DNA from: Acidobacteriota bacterium
GTDB lineage: Bacteria > Acidobacteriota > Terriglobia > Terriglobales > Acidobacteriaceae
NCBI GenBank assembly: GCA_019510535.1
Contig: JAEKKE010000022.1
Location: 1-7,036, forward strand
Length of the DNA: 7,036 nucleotides
Reading direction: 5' to 3'
Shown here: positions 1 through 5,915 of the stretch, piece by piece
How the letters are laid out: each line of letters begins with the position of its first letter
Position numbering within the stretch: the stretch's first letter is position 1
Program-made: the position numbers and the translations under genes
Notes under the pieces: model-generated
Told to the model about the DNA's origin: nothing
The model's input: only the letters and a program-made list of their open reading frames with translations
Database searches by the model: none

Positions 1-1
1 C

Positions 2-1192
2 TTCATCGGGCAGCGCACGGCGAACACTTCTTCGTCGGATCTGTCGGAGATATCCATCCGCCGCCTGATCGATGGTGCCGTCGGACTGGCGAAGATCACC
101 AGTGAAGATCCCTTCGCCGGACTTCCGGAGCCGGACGAATTCGGCTCGTTGTCCCGCGATCTGGGCCTGTACTTCGAGGATGTCTATTCGCTTCCGGTAG
201 AGCGGCGCATCGAGATGGCGCGCCGTTGCGAAGCTGCGGCGATGGCGGCGGATACGCGCATCCAGAACTCCTCGGGAGCGGAATTCGACGCCGCCACCTC
301 ACACAAGATCGTCGTCAACTCGCGTGGCTTCAGCGGCGAGTATCGCCGCAGCTACTGTGGCTTCTCTGTCTCTCCCATCGCGCAGGACACGACGGGAACC
401 ATGCAGCGCGACCACTGGTACTCCTCGGCCCGGCATATTGGTGGTCTGGAGTCACCCGAAGAGGTCGGAAAAGAAGCTGCCCGCCGCGCCTTGCGCCGCC
501 TGGGAGCGCGTCGTGTGCCAACGCAGAAGGCTCCGGTGGTCTTCTCGCCGGAGATCGCGCGCAGCCTGATGGCGAATATCTTCGATGCTGCGAATGGAGA
601 CGCGATCTATCGCCACGCCAGTTTCTTCGCCGGACAATTGGGCGAGCAGGTTGCGGGTGAAAACGTCACCATCGTCGATGACGGTACCCTGGTCTTCAAC
701 GGTGTTGCGAGGTTCGGTACTTCTCCTTTTGATGGCGAGGGTTTGCCGACCCGCCGCACGGTCATTGTCGAAAACGGCGTGCTGAAGAGCTACGTGCTCA
801 ACAGCTATACCGGCCGCAAGCTTGGCCTGAGGTCGACGGGCAATGCTTCGCGTGGCCTGGCGGGCACTCCGGGGATTGGGGCAGGGAACTTCTTCCTGCA
901 GCCCGGCAGCATCACGCCGCAGCAGTTGATCGGCGATGTGAAGAGCGGCCTGTACGTAACGGAGACGATGGGCTTCGGTGTGAATCTGGTGACTGGCGAC
1001 TACTCGCAAGGCGCCAGTGGGTTGTGGATTGAGAATGGCGAGCTGGCGTATCCAGTGGAAGAGATCACGATTGCGGGCAATCTGAGGGATATGTACCGCA
1101 ACATTGTGGCGATTGGGAATGATCTGACCTTCCGTTCATCGAGCGCGAGCCCCACGATTCGAATTGAGGGGATTACGATTGCGGGGAGTTAG
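2..1192 (+). CDS. pmbA: TldE/PmbA-type protein of the TldD/PmbA peptidase family, 5'-truncated
   Basis: The open frame continues to the left edge (396 residues visible), so the true start lies outside. E. coli PmbA is about 450 residues, so perhaps 50 to 60 N-terminal residues are missing. The C-terminal half carries hallmark PmbA text: GQLGEQVA followed by TIVDDGTL (about 632-685), then SPFDGEGLPTRR and IVENGVLKSYVLNSYTGRKLGL with STGNASR (about 722-850). In this family TldD carries the HExxxH zinc motif and TldE/PmbA lacks it. I see no HExxxH in the visible part, which supports the TldE subunit. By family knowledge TldD-TldE form a cytoplasmic protease that degrades unfolded or leader peptides, for example in microcin B17 maturation and CcdA turnover. 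A tldD partner is often adjacent and would lie off the left edge. The internal TTG at 149 is not the start, because the coding frame with family-like sequence extends upstream of it. The gene ends in TAG just before an inverted-repeat element. Confidence 0.88.
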   Translation, partial: FIGQRTANTSSSDLSEISIRRLIDGAVGLAKITSEDPFAGLPEPDEFGSLSRDLGLYFEDVYSLPVERRIEMARRCEAAAMAADTRIQNSSGAEFDAATSHKIVVNSRGFSGEYRRSYCGFSVSPIAQDTTGTMQRDHWYSSARHIGGLESPEEVGKEAARRALRRLGARRVPTQKAPVVFSPEIARSLMANIFDAANGDAIYRHASFFAGQLGEQVAGENVTIVDDGTLVFNGVARFGTSPFDGEGLPTRRTVIVENGVLKSYVLNSYTGRKLGLRSTGNASRGLAGTPGIGAGNFFLQPGSITPQQLIGDVKSGLYVTETMGFGVNLVTGDYSQGASGLWIENGELAYPVEEITIAGNLRDMYRNIVAIGNDLTFRSSSASPTIRIEGITIAGS

Positions 1193-1196
1193 TTTA

Positions 1197-1304
1197 TTTG
1201 TCATTTCGTAGCGCAGAGAAGAAATCTGCTTTTTGTCACCTTTGGTCGGCCATGGAAGCATGGGTAGAGAAGCGGGTCCTTCGCCTCCGGCTCAGGATGA
1301 CAAA
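1197..1304. repeat. Degenerate inverted-repeat element, MITE/REP-like
   Basis: This 108-base element starts four bases after the TldE stop codon. It begins with TTTGTCAT (1197-1204) and ends with the exact reverse complement ATGACAAA (1297-1304). Inside those ends the arms remain partly complementary: about 18 of the outer 33 positions match without gaps. The left arm reads GTCATTTCGTAGCGCAGAG and then AATCTGC. The right arm reads GGGTCCTTCGCCTCCGGCTC and then AGGATGACA. From memory, this resembles the GTCATyCTGAGCG...GAAGGATCTGC type of intergenic repeat seen in many copies in Acidobacteria and some other phyla. That match is recollection and was not searched. No transposase is encoded, so at most it is a non-autonomous or fossil element. 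Confidence 0.55.
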
Positions 1305-1376
1305 CAAAAAAGACACGAACAGGTGGCGCAGAAGGTTCTTCCCCCAAGCAGCGAACCGTGTCATCATCGCGGCATT

Positions 1377-1523
1377 ATGTACAAACGTTCGATTGTCCTC
1401 GCACTTTTGATGTTGTTCTGCTTTGCACCTCTCGCCGATGCCATGATGGCACGTCCTCACCACACCAAGGTGCGTGCGCATCGTCGCCATAAGGCGGCTC
1501 GCCGTCACTATCACCGGGGCTAA
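1377..1523 (+). CDS. Small predicted secreted His/Arg-rich peptide, 48 residues
   Basis: The frame opens with a textbook Sec signal peptide. Lys3-Arg4 are followed by a hydrophobic core (residues 5-17, rich in L, I, V, F) and an Ala-Asp-Ala cleavage site at residues 20-22. The predicted mature part is only 26 residues, of which 15 are His, Arg or Lys (6 His, 7 Arg, 2 Lys), with HH, HRRH and RRHYH clusters. It would be a very basic, possibly metal- or nucleic-acid-binding exported peptide; I do not recognise a family. The frame is open upstream to 1233, but I chose the ATG at 1377 because the signal peptide begins there and the upstream frame runs through the inverted-repeat element. No clear Shine-Dalgarno sequence precedes the ATG, which lowers confidence. 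It lies between the TldE gene and the radical SAM gene, on the same strand as both, with 57 bases to the next ATG. Confidence 0.55.
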   Translation: MYKRSIVLALLMLFCFAPLADAMMARPHHTKVRAHRRHKAARRHYHRG

Positions 1524-1580
1524 TCCCTTCCACAGAATCCACGCTTGACGGCCCACCTAAAACCGGCCTAAGCTCGTTTT

Positions 1581-2663
1581 ATGGATGGCGAAGAAAAAGC
1601 GAACACACTCTTCCCCATTCTGCCGGGCAGCACCGGCATGGTTCGCATGGCGGAGCAGGCCGAACATGTAGATGACGGCCACGACGTCGAGTTCTGCGGG
1701 ATGAAGGTCAGCGGTATTCTCAACCGCTCCGTCTCCAAGCGGATGCACTGGATGGCCTGGAGCATCAATCCCTACCGCGGATGCGAGTTCGGTTGCCGCT
1801 ACTGCTATGCGCGCTATACGCATGAGTTTCTGGCGCCGAAGGATGGGCCTGCGGAGGGTCAGCCGGACTTCCACGATCCGGAGGTCTTCGAACGGAAGAT
1901 CTTCGTCAAAAAGAATGCAGCCTGGCTGCTGGAGCAGGAGCTGCGCCGGCTGGAGCGGCAGGGACACATCACGGATGAGATCGCGCTCGGGACGGCCACC
2001 GATCCTTGGCAGCCGATCGAGCGGCGGCAGAAGGTGACTAGGAGCCTGCTTGAGGTTCTGGCCCGCCGCAGTGGAATCCGTCTCGGCATCGTGACCAAGT
2101 CCACGCTCGTCCTCCGCGACCTCGACCTGCTGCAGGAGATCGCCCGCAAGAGCGTGCTGGTAGTGCACCTCACCATTACGACACCGGATGTGGAGCTGGC
2201 GCGGAAGCTGGAGCCGCGCGCTCCGCGTCCTGACCTTCGGCTGGCAACCGTGCAGAAGCTGCGGCAGGCGGGCATCATCGTGGGTGTTCTGAACTCACCG
2301 CTGCTGCCCGGCATTACCGACACCATGACAGCGATCGATCGCATGGCGAAGCTGGCTGCCGACCACGGAGCCTGTTTCTTCGCTGCCAACCCGCTGTTTC
2401 TGAAACCGTGTTCGCGACCTACCTACCTGAGCTTTATTCGCGAACACTTTCCCGACCTGGAGCCGGAATACGCCCGCCGGTTCCAGGATCGGGACTTCGC
2501 CGACAAAGCGTACGCCGCACGTCTCAGCGCGATGGTAACGGCGATCTGCCACAAATATGGCCTGAATAAGCGAGCGATGGATTCACTGCTCTCGCAGGAG
2601 ACCGCGCAGAAGATGCCCGCGGAGGCTGTGAGGGGACCGGCGCAACAACGGCTCTTTGGTTGA
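1581..2663 (+). CDS. Radical SAM protein, PA0069/Rv2578c (SPL-like) family
   Basis: This 360-residue protein carries the radical SAM [4Fe-4S] motif CEFGCRYC, with Cys68, Cys72 and Cys75 in the CxxxCxxC spacing. It is embedded in INPYRGCEFGCRYCYARYTHEFL-like text typical of the PA0069/Rv2578c group, which is distantly related to spore photoproduct lyase. The stretch ALGTATDPWQPIER (about residues 136-149) is also characteristic of that family. Members are predicted cytoplasmic enzymes that cleave S-adenosylmethionine to a 5'-deoxyadenosyl radical; no substrate is established that I know of. The C-terminus QQRLFG matches my memory of family ends. The start is uncertain: no Shine-Dalgarno sequence precedes ATG 1581, and Met20, Met23 and Met41 are alternatives, though the text before Met41 looks coding. 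The TGA stop lies inside the first octamer of a large inverted repeat. The gene converges on the ROK kinase gene. Confidence 0.88.
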   Translation: MDGEEKANTLFPILPGSTGMVRMAEQAEHVDDGHDVEFCGMKVSGILNRSVSKRMHWMAWSINPYRGCEFGCRYCYARYTHEFLAPKDGPAEGQPDFHDPEVFERKIFVKKNAAWLLEQELRRLERQGHITDEIALGTATDPWQPIERRQKVTRSLLEVLARRSGIRLGIVTKSTLVLRDLDLLQEIARKSVLVVHLTITTPDVELARKLEPRAPRPDLRLATVQKLRQAGIIVGVLNSPLLPGITDTMTAIDRMAKLAADHGACFFAANPLFLKPCSRPTYLSFIREHFPDLEPEYARRFQDRDFADKAYAARLSAMVTAICHKYGLNKRAMDSLLSQETAQKMPAEAVRGPAQQRLFG

Positions 2664-2691
2664 ATAGTTGAATGGTTGAATAGTTGAATGG
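2660..2691 (+). repeat. Four tandem octamers TTGAATAG/TTGAATGG
   Basis: Four perfect head-to-tail octamers alternate between TTGAATAG and TTGAATGG, giving two copies of a 16-base unit. The fifth to eighth bases vary only at one A/G position. The first octamer contains the TGA stop of the radical SAM gene at 2661-2663. The array forms most of the left arm of the inverted repeat and extends six bases beyond the paired region into the loop. Confidence 0.85.
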
Positions 2692-2754
2692 TGTCTCGGG
2701 ACGTCGGCGTTCCACCTCCGCGAACTCTGCGGGATGTCATAAAGGCTAAGGGAA

Positions 2755-2778
2755 CTATTCAACCATTCAACTATTCAA
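2755..2778 (-). repeat. Three tandem octamers, opposite orientation to the first array
   Basis: Read on the plus strand this is CTATTCAA, CCATTCAA, CTATTCAA. These are reverse complements of the same two octamer versions in the same alternation as the left array. The next eight bases, CCAACCAA (2779-2786), look like a decayed fourth unit. It forms the right arm of the inverted repeat just downstream of the kinase stop codon. Confidence 0.85.
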
Positions 2779-2786
2779 CCAACCAA

Positions 2787-3542
2787 CTAGCTTTTGCGGG
2801 GATGTGCCTGCTGGTGTTTCTGTGCCGCTGACAGGCGGACATGCGCCCGGCCGGCATCGATGGCGGCATGCGGCGCCGCCTCTTTCGTGGGGGGATCCCA
2901 GAGGCGGAAGCCGCCGGCGAAGGCGTTCGCGTTTTCGCCGAGCAGGACGCCTTCGGGCAGTTGGTCCAGCAGCTTGGCGTTGCCTCCGCCGAGCACCACG
3001 TATTCGCAGAGCAGGGCGGAGCGCAGGCGCTCGATGACATCGTGAACTGACCGTTGCCACCGCTTGCGGCCGCGGCGTTCCAGGCCCTCTTTGCCGACGT
3101 ACTCTTCGTAGGTCTTGCCCTTGCGATAGGGCAGGTGTGCGAGCTCCATGGGAGCGATGGTGCCGTCCAGAATCATCGCCGAGCCCATGCCGGTGCCCAG
3201 GCCGAGAAAGAGCATGCGGCCGCCCTTGTAGCTGCCCAGGGCCTGCATAGCTGCATCGTTCAGGATGCGGACCGGCTTCCCAAAGGCCTTTTCATAGTCA
3301 AAGTCCACCCAGCCGGAGCCGAGATTATGCGGTTCGTCGGCTGGGCGATTACCGATGACCGGGCCGGGAAAGCCGATGGAGACGCAGTCGTACTGCCAGG
3401 ATTCGGTGGCTGCCAGTACTTCCTCTGCCATGTAGGTGGCCGTCGCGTCCGGCCCGGAAGCGATCTTGATGGCGGTCTTCTTTCCGGTGGCCAGAACCTT
3501 GATATGGGTGCCGCCGACATCGATCACCAGGACATTACGCAT
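2787..3542 (-). CDS. ROK-family sugar kinase, glucokinase / polyphosphate-glucokinase-like
   Basis: This 251-residue protein shows the ASKHA kinase fold signatures in order. They are the phosphate-1 loop DVGGTHIK (residues 8-15), SIGFPGPV (55-62), the catalytic-base motif ILNDAAMQALG with Asp96, the second phosphate loop GLGTGMGSA (114-122), and GGGN (185-188). ROK enzymes usually have an ExGH sugar-binding motif; here it reads ELAH (133-136), with Ala for Gly. The Cys-rich zinc motif of many ROK proteins is absent, as in the short polyphosphate-glucokinase-like branch. The likely reaction is cytoplasmic phosphorylation of glucose or a related sugar using ATP or polyphosphate; donor and sugar cannot be read from sequence. 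Relatives as I recall them end near GGFRLW (residue 214), whereas this one has about 35 more, largely polar residues. The start at 3542 is chosen because GGAG lies nine bases upstream; a TTG at 3557 is less likely. Confidence 0.82.
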   Translation of the reverse strand: MRNVLVIDVGGTHIKVLATGKKTAIKIASGPDATATYMAEEVLAATESWQYDCVSIGFPGPVIGNRPADEPHNLGSGWVDFDYEKAFGKPVRILNDAAMQALGSYKGGRMLFLGLGTGMGSAMILDGTIAPMELAHLPYRKGKTYEEYVGKEGLERRGRKRWQRSVHDVIERLRSALLCEYVVLGGGNAKLLDQLPEGVLLGENANAFAGGFRLWDPPTKEAAPHAAIDAGRAHVRLSAAQKHQQAHPRKS

Positions 3543-3551
3543 GCATATGTG

Positions 3552-3555
3552 CTCC
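3552..3555 (-). promoter_or_regulatory. Ribosome binding site that sets the ROK kinase start
   Basis: On the minus strand GGAG sits nine bases before the in-frame ATG at 3542. An intervening ATG closer to the GGAG is out of frame and hits a TAA after two more codons. The longer frame starting at TTG 3557 would overlap this GGAG, so the ATG at 3542 is preferred. Confidence 0.6.
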
Positions 3556-3600
3556 AATCACATTTCAACATTACCCAAAAGCGTTACCGTCGTGGAATTT

Positions 3601-3615
3601 GCAGAAAACTTCTGC
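3601..3615. promoter_or_regulatory. 15-base dyad in the divergent kinase/GGDEF intergenic region
   Basis: GCAGAA-AAC-TTCTGC is a perfect 6+6 palindrome with a three-base spacer. It lies 58 bases upstream of the kinase ATG and 97 bases upstream of the GGDEF ATG, in the 170-base divergent gap. The placement would suit an operator for either gene, but I do not recognise the regulator. A six-base dyad can arise by chance in a gap of this size. I see no convincing -35/-10 pair in the gap on either strand. Confidence 0.25.
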
Positions 3616-3712
3616 TGCAATGCGGCGTTTCGGATGGGATAGTAACAGTAATTGATGCCTTGGAAATCTCTCTGCTGATCCGTATGTCGCAGGTCTGTAA
3701 TTCGGGAGCCTG

Positions 3713-5389
3713 ATGCGGCAAGAATTGTTTGATCTAATCATGGTCCCGCTGATGACCTTCTTTTTTGCCGCTCTGCAAAAGGGAAGGCCGCAGCGTCGCT
3801 ACCGGCTATGGCTCGCCGGCTGGCTGCTGGAGCTTACCAGCATGGCCATCTGGGAGTGGGAGCAGATCTCCCATCTCAGTACCCCTGCCACCGAGACGAT
3901 ACGGATATCGGCCATTGTCTTCGCCGGAATCGCGTTCCTGCTCTCCTTCGGGCAGAAGAACCTTACGCTCCGCCAGTTGTGCAGCTTTGGCCTGGCATTG
4001 AGTGTTCCTGCCTGCCTTGGAATTCTGCTGATCAATACCGGGACGGCACGCAAGTGGATGATCGTTGTTCTGATCGTCGGCGGAGAGGTGCTGGCGGACT
4101 GGTCGCTGCGACGTAGCTACGGTTTGCAATCGAAGGTGCGGCTGCTGGTGCTCGATATCCTGGCGGTGGTCTCCGGCGTGGTCATGCTCCGGCTGGTAGC
4201 CACGAACCAGATGCAGGTGATCTACGCCGTCATTCTGGCAGAGATCTTCATCGCCTGCGGTCTGATGTTCCTGACGCTGCCATCACGCAATCTCGCGGGC
4301 CAGTGGATTGCATCGCAGGGCTTCTTCTTCTGGGCGCTGCAATACCCGCTGTACTGGTGGATGGGGGACAGACCCGGCTGGGAATCGTCCTTCACCACGC
4401 TGACCAGCCTGTGGTATCTGCCCAAGTATCTTGTTGCCTTCGGCATGATTCTGCGGGTCATGGAAGAGGACCAGGAGCGGGTTCGCACGCTTACCGAGGA
4501 ATACCGTCTGCTCTACGAGGGGAATCCTCACCCGATGCTCGTCTTTTCTCCCGAAGACGGGCGATTCCTCTCGGCCAACGAGGCTGCGCTTCGCGCCTAC
4601 GGCTATGGCATGGAGGAGTTCATCGGGTTGTCGGTTCCGGAGATCTTCCCGCCGGAGGATGCGGCGACACGCGCGGAGATGTTGCGGTATGAACGGAGAT
4701 TCGAAAGGTATCAGACGCTCACCCGCCGAAAGGATGGAAGCAGCTTTCACGCGGAGATGACGATGTATCCGGTCACCTTCCAGAGCCAATGGGCGCGGTT
4801 TCTGCTGGTGGTCGATACGACGGAACATGTGGAACTCAACCGGGAACTGGTGCGCCAGGCGCAACACGATCATCTGACTGGTCTGCCGAACAGGACACTG
4901 TTGGAAGACCGTATGAGCCAGTGGCTTGCCATTGCGCAGCGCAGCGACAAACCGGCGGCGCTCATGACGCTCGATCTCGACCGCTTCAAACATATCAACG
5001 ACACTTACGGCCATCTGGTTGGCGATGAGTGCCTGAAACAGGCAGCCGCGCGGATGCAGTCGCGTATTCGGCAGAGCGATACGCTGGCGCGCACGGGCGG
5101 CGAGGAGTTCACCCTGATCGTCAACCACATCTCGTCAGAGGACGGCGCCAGAAGCCTGGCAGAAAGCCTGCTGCGGCTGTTTGACCGGCCGTTGCACATC
5201 AACGGCCTGATCATTCCCATCACGATCAGCATCGGTGTCGCTATCTATCCTGCCGACGCTCACGATCTGGACACACTGCGTCAGCTCTCAGACGATGCTC
5301 TCTACCAGGCCAAGCGAACGGGACGAAACCGCGTGGTCTTCGCCGGGCACATGCCAGCTACGGATGTTCGGCAGCTGACTTCAGATTAG
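3713..5389 (+). CDS. Membrane-anchored PAS-GGDEF diguanylate cyclase
   Basis: This 558-residue protein makes cyclic di-GMP from two GTP. The N-terminal 250 residues are strongly hydrophobic, with roughly seven to nine membrane segments (near 8-22, 31-47, 63-80, 88-108, 115-130, 143-163, 166-189, 203-217, 236-250). I recognise no named sensor module there. A short charged linker (251-262) leads to a PAS domain (about 262-372; NPHPMLVF, NEAALRAYGY, RRKDGSSF). The GGDEF domain starts near HDHLTGLPNR (386-394) and contains DLDRFKHINDTYGH (421-434). The active-site loop is GGEEF (462-466), a functional variant. The product-inhibition I-site RxxD is present as RQSD (453-456), five residues before it, so feedback inhibition by cyclic di-GMP is expected. 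There is no EAL domain. GGAG at 3705-3708 supports ATG 3713, though the spacer is only four bases. The 3' end overlaps the convergent SRPBCC gene by 32 bases. Confidence 0.93.
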   Translation: MRQELFDLIMVPLMTFFFAALQKGRPQRRYRLWLAGWLLELTSMAIWEWEQISHLSTPATETIRISAIVFAGIAFLLSFGQKNLTLRQLCSFGLALSVPACLGILLINTGTARKWMIVVLIVGGEVLADWSLRRSYGLQSKVRLLVLDILAVVSGVVMLRLVATNQMQVIYAVILAEIFIACGLMFLTLPSRNLAGQWIASQGFFFWALQYPLYWWMGDRPGWESSFTTLTSLWYLPKYLVAFGMILRVMEEDQERVRTLTEEYRLLYEGNPHPMLVFSPEDGRFLSANEAALRAYGYGMEEFIGLSVPEIFPPEDAATRAEMLRYERRFERYQTLTRRKDGSSFHAEMTMYPVTFQSQWARFLLVVDTTEHVELNRELVRQAQHDHLTGLPNRTLLEDRMSQWLAIAQRSDKPAALMTLDLDRFKHINDTYGHLVGDECLKQAAARMQSRIRQSDTLARTGGEEFTLIVNHISSEDGARSLAESLLRLFDRPLHINGLIIPITISIGVAIYPADAHDLDTLRQLSDDALYQAKRTGRNRVVFAGHMPATDVRQLTSD

Positions 5390-5888
5390 TCAGGCCGCGA
5401 TCAAAGTCCGGACCAACCATCTTGTCCATGCTGGTAAAGACCATCATGAGCTTCGTCATGAAGCTGGAGGGGCCATCCATGGTCCACCGGACCGTCGTGG
5501 GGCCTGCAGGCAAACCGGAGTAATAGAACGTCGCCGTGTTCTTACCTTCGAAGGGCTTGATGAAGTCGAGGCGGATGTCGGTCTTTTCCGGTGTGGCCGA
5601 GAGAATCTCCATCTCGCCTTCACCAACTTTGCTGTTGCCCTTCCAGTGATAGATGGAGCCTGTTCCCGAGTCCGGCCCGGAGTAGGTGACCTGCATGGCG
5701 GGGTCGAGCTTCGCCCAAGGAGACCATGCATCCCAGCGATGGAAGTCGGTGACGAAGGCGGCGATCTTTTCCGGCGAGGCTGCAATGGCGATGGAACGCT
5801 CGACGTGGAATGTGGCCGGCTTGGTAGCGGCCAGAATCAGAATGATGACTACGGCGAGAACAACGACAGCAGCAATCAGCTTCAACAT
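5358..5888 (-). CDS. Membrane-anchored SRPBCC (START/polyketide-cyclase-like) protein
   Basis: This protein has 176 residues. Residues 4-21 form a single hydrophobic segment (a signal anchor; no clear cleavage site). An SRPBCC fold follows from about 25: the first strand is FHVERSIAIAASPEKIAAFVTDFHRWDAWSPW (27-58), the usual helix-grip opening in which a lone protein domain binds a hydrophobic ligand. Later features are GTGSIYHWKG (75-84), strand-like stretches and a C-terminal helix ending in DFDRGLTNLK (161-170). The ligand and function are unknown; family members include polyketide cyclases, lipid carriers and many uncharacterised proteins. The domain probably faces the periplasm, inferred only from the N-terminal anchor. 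A strong Shine-Dalgarno sequence precedes ATG 5888. The gene probably shares a transcript with the secreted protein gene upstream. Its last ten codons and stop lie antisense to the 3' end of the diguanylate cyclase gene. Confidence 0.8.
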   Translation of the reverse strand: MLKLIAAVVVLAVVIILILAATKPATFHVERSIAIAASPEKIAAFVTDFHRWDAWSPWAKLDPAMQVTYSGPDSGTGSIYHWKGNSKVGEGEMEILSATPEKTDIRLDFIKPFEGKNTATFYYSGLPAGPTTVRWTMDGPSSFMTKLMMVFTSMDKMVGPDFDRGLTNLKSAAEHP

Positions 5889-5894
5889 GCGAAG

Positions 5895-5899
5895 CCTCC
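5895..5899 (-). promoter_or_regulatory. Strong ribosome binding site of the SRPBCC gene
   Basis: GGAGG on the minus strand lies six bases upstream of ATG 5888. This is the best Shine-Dalgarno match in the window, and it fixes the start. It falls in the 27-base gap after the upstream gene's TAA, so the second gene of the pair can be translated independently. Confidence 0.75.
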
Positions 5900-5915
5900 C
5901 TGATTGAGATCTTTA

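Larger units (their letters stand above)
2656..2782. repeat. Perfect 30-bp inverted repeat between convergent genes, possible bidirectional terminator
   Basis: The left arm (2656-2685) and right arm (2753-2782) are exact reverse complements over 30 bases, separated by a 67-base loop. The loop has no obvious repeat and is moderately GC-rich. A transcript from either strand could fold into a long AT-rich stem. The element exactly fills the space between two 3' ends: it overlaps the last codons of the radical SAM gene and stops four bases from the kinase stop codon. That position suggests a role as a bidirectional transcription barrier, or a mobile repeat that settled in a neutral convergent gap. 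A classical intrinsic terminator would be GC-rich, short-looped and followed by a T run, which this is not. Both arms are built from the octamer TTGAATRG. Confidence 0.8.

Noticed and set aside
452..1009. Long minus-strand open frame (185 codons) opposite the TldE gene.
   Set aside because: It is a codon-usage shadow of a GC-rich gene. The translation has no recognisable motif, and the plus strand carries clear PmbA sequence.
1545..1574. Possible promoter before the radical SAM gene: TTGACG at 1545-1550 and TAAGCT at 1569-1574.
   Set aside because: The -10 match is poor and the spacing is 18. It would leave almost no leader before ATG 1581. This is not enough to annotate, although it would fit a nearly leaderless mRNA.
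1557..2168. 203-codon minus-strand open frame opposite the radical SAM gene.
   Set aside because: It is antisense to the CxxxCxxC-containing coding region and has no credible protein features.
3054..3713. A 219-codon plus-strand open frame whose TGA overlaps the GGDEF ATG (TGATG), which could pass for an operon partner.
   Set aside because: Most of it is antisense to the ROK kinase, whose motifs are unmistakable. The protein shows no domain, and the rest runs through the divergent intergenic region.
4283..5128. 281-codon minus-strand open frame opposite the PAS-GGDEF gene.
   Set aside because: It mirrors the real cyclase coding frame. Its composition is Arg/His-rich shadow text without domains.
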